Assembly: GCA_017557625.1 (NCBI GenBank)
Contig: JAFYYG010000021.1
Coordinates: 1-64,000 of the forward strand
Direction: 5' to 3'
DNA: 64,000 nucleotides
Source: Muribaculaceae bacterium
GTDB lineage: Bacteria; Bacteroidota; Bacteroidia; Bacteroidales; Muribaculaceae
Shown piece after piece: positions 63,964-64,000 of this stretch (its first letter is position 1; every line of letters starts with the position of its first letter). The translations under genes were made by a program, and so were the position numbers. Below the pieces are notes generated by a model. It ran no database searches and had not been told where the DNA came from. It saw nothing but the letters and a program-made list of their open reading frames with translations.

Positions 63964-64000
63964 ATGATAAAGAAGTTTTTTCTTTTGTGTACTATGGCTT
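63964..64000 (+). CDS. Start of a further secreted-protein gene (cut by window end)
   Basis: ATG followed by codons for IKKFFLLCTMA, which looks like the beginning of a signal peptide. It lies 22 bp after the terminator, with no room for a full promoter in between. Only 12 codons are visible. Confidence 0.4.
   Translation, partial: MIKKFFLLCTMA

Noticed and set aside
1..64000. CRISPR array, prophage, integron or toxin-antitoxin pair
   Set aside because: No regularly spaced repeats, phage structural genes, integrase or small paired toxin genes were seen on either strand.

Overview
The window looks like a chromosomal segment of an anaerobic gut Bacteroidales, most likely Muribaculaceae or a near relative. 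Supporting signs are a SusC/SusD-type locus, secreted proteins with C-terminal dockerin repeats, a BspA-type leucine-rich repeat protein, a complete Na+-NQR operon, 2-oxoglutarate:ferredoxin oxidoreductase, an ExbB-ExbD-ExbD-TonB block, and promoters of the Bacteroidetes type (TTTG, 19-21 nt, TAnnTTTG). The family assignment is inference from gene content. I saw no prophage, CRISPR array, rRNA or transposase gene.

Layout. Positions 1-3603 hold the end of an RsmF-like rRNA methyltransferase carrying two heptanucleotide repeat arrays, then comEC and aroE on the minus strand. Positions 4024-6893 hold korAB. Positions 6966-12278 hold dprA with a thioesterase and recQ-recJ, so several DNA uptake and recombination genes lie close together. 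Positions 12763-14862 encode a secreted subtilase with a dockerin. Positions 14989-22795 (minus) hold the Ton energising block (exbB, two exbD, tonB), then a separately transcribed zinc-ribbon protein, then a small membrane protein, a PstS-like lipoprotein and a TPR protein. Positions 23299-29190 are nqrABCDEF. Positions 29269-32676 hold a metallo-hydrolase lipoprotein, a BspA-like LRR protein and an unknown secreted protein.

Positions 32741-44765 form a central-carbon block: a cytidylate-kinase-like gene, pta-ackA, citrate lyase (citD, citE, citF, citX and a citC-citG fusion), an aconitase-superfamily hydratase and NADP-type isocitrate dehydrogenase. No citrate synthase or citrate transporter is present in the window. 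With korAB these enzymes could connect 2-oxoglutarate, isocitrate, citrate, acetate plus oxaloacetate, and acetyl-CoA. Direction of flux cannot be read from sequence.

Positions 44840-51389 hold an unknown secreted protein, a DUF1893/ECF S-component/ferredoxin-type aldo-keto reductase operon, a GH89 alpha-N-acetylglucosaminidase, a thioredoxin-like protein, a 207-bp MITE-like palindromic element and a flavodoxin-like lipoprotein. A tRNA-Cys gene follows. Positions 52074-63872 are a Sus-like operon: SusC, SusD, an Ig/propeller lipoprotein, a propeller protein with dockerin, a small PD40-type propeller protein, and an N-acetylmuramoyl-L-alanine amidase that carries the same Ig/propeller/dockerin modules. 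This suggests a locus aimed at peptidoglycan fragments rather than a plain polysaccharide. The window ends in the first codons of another secreted-protein gene.
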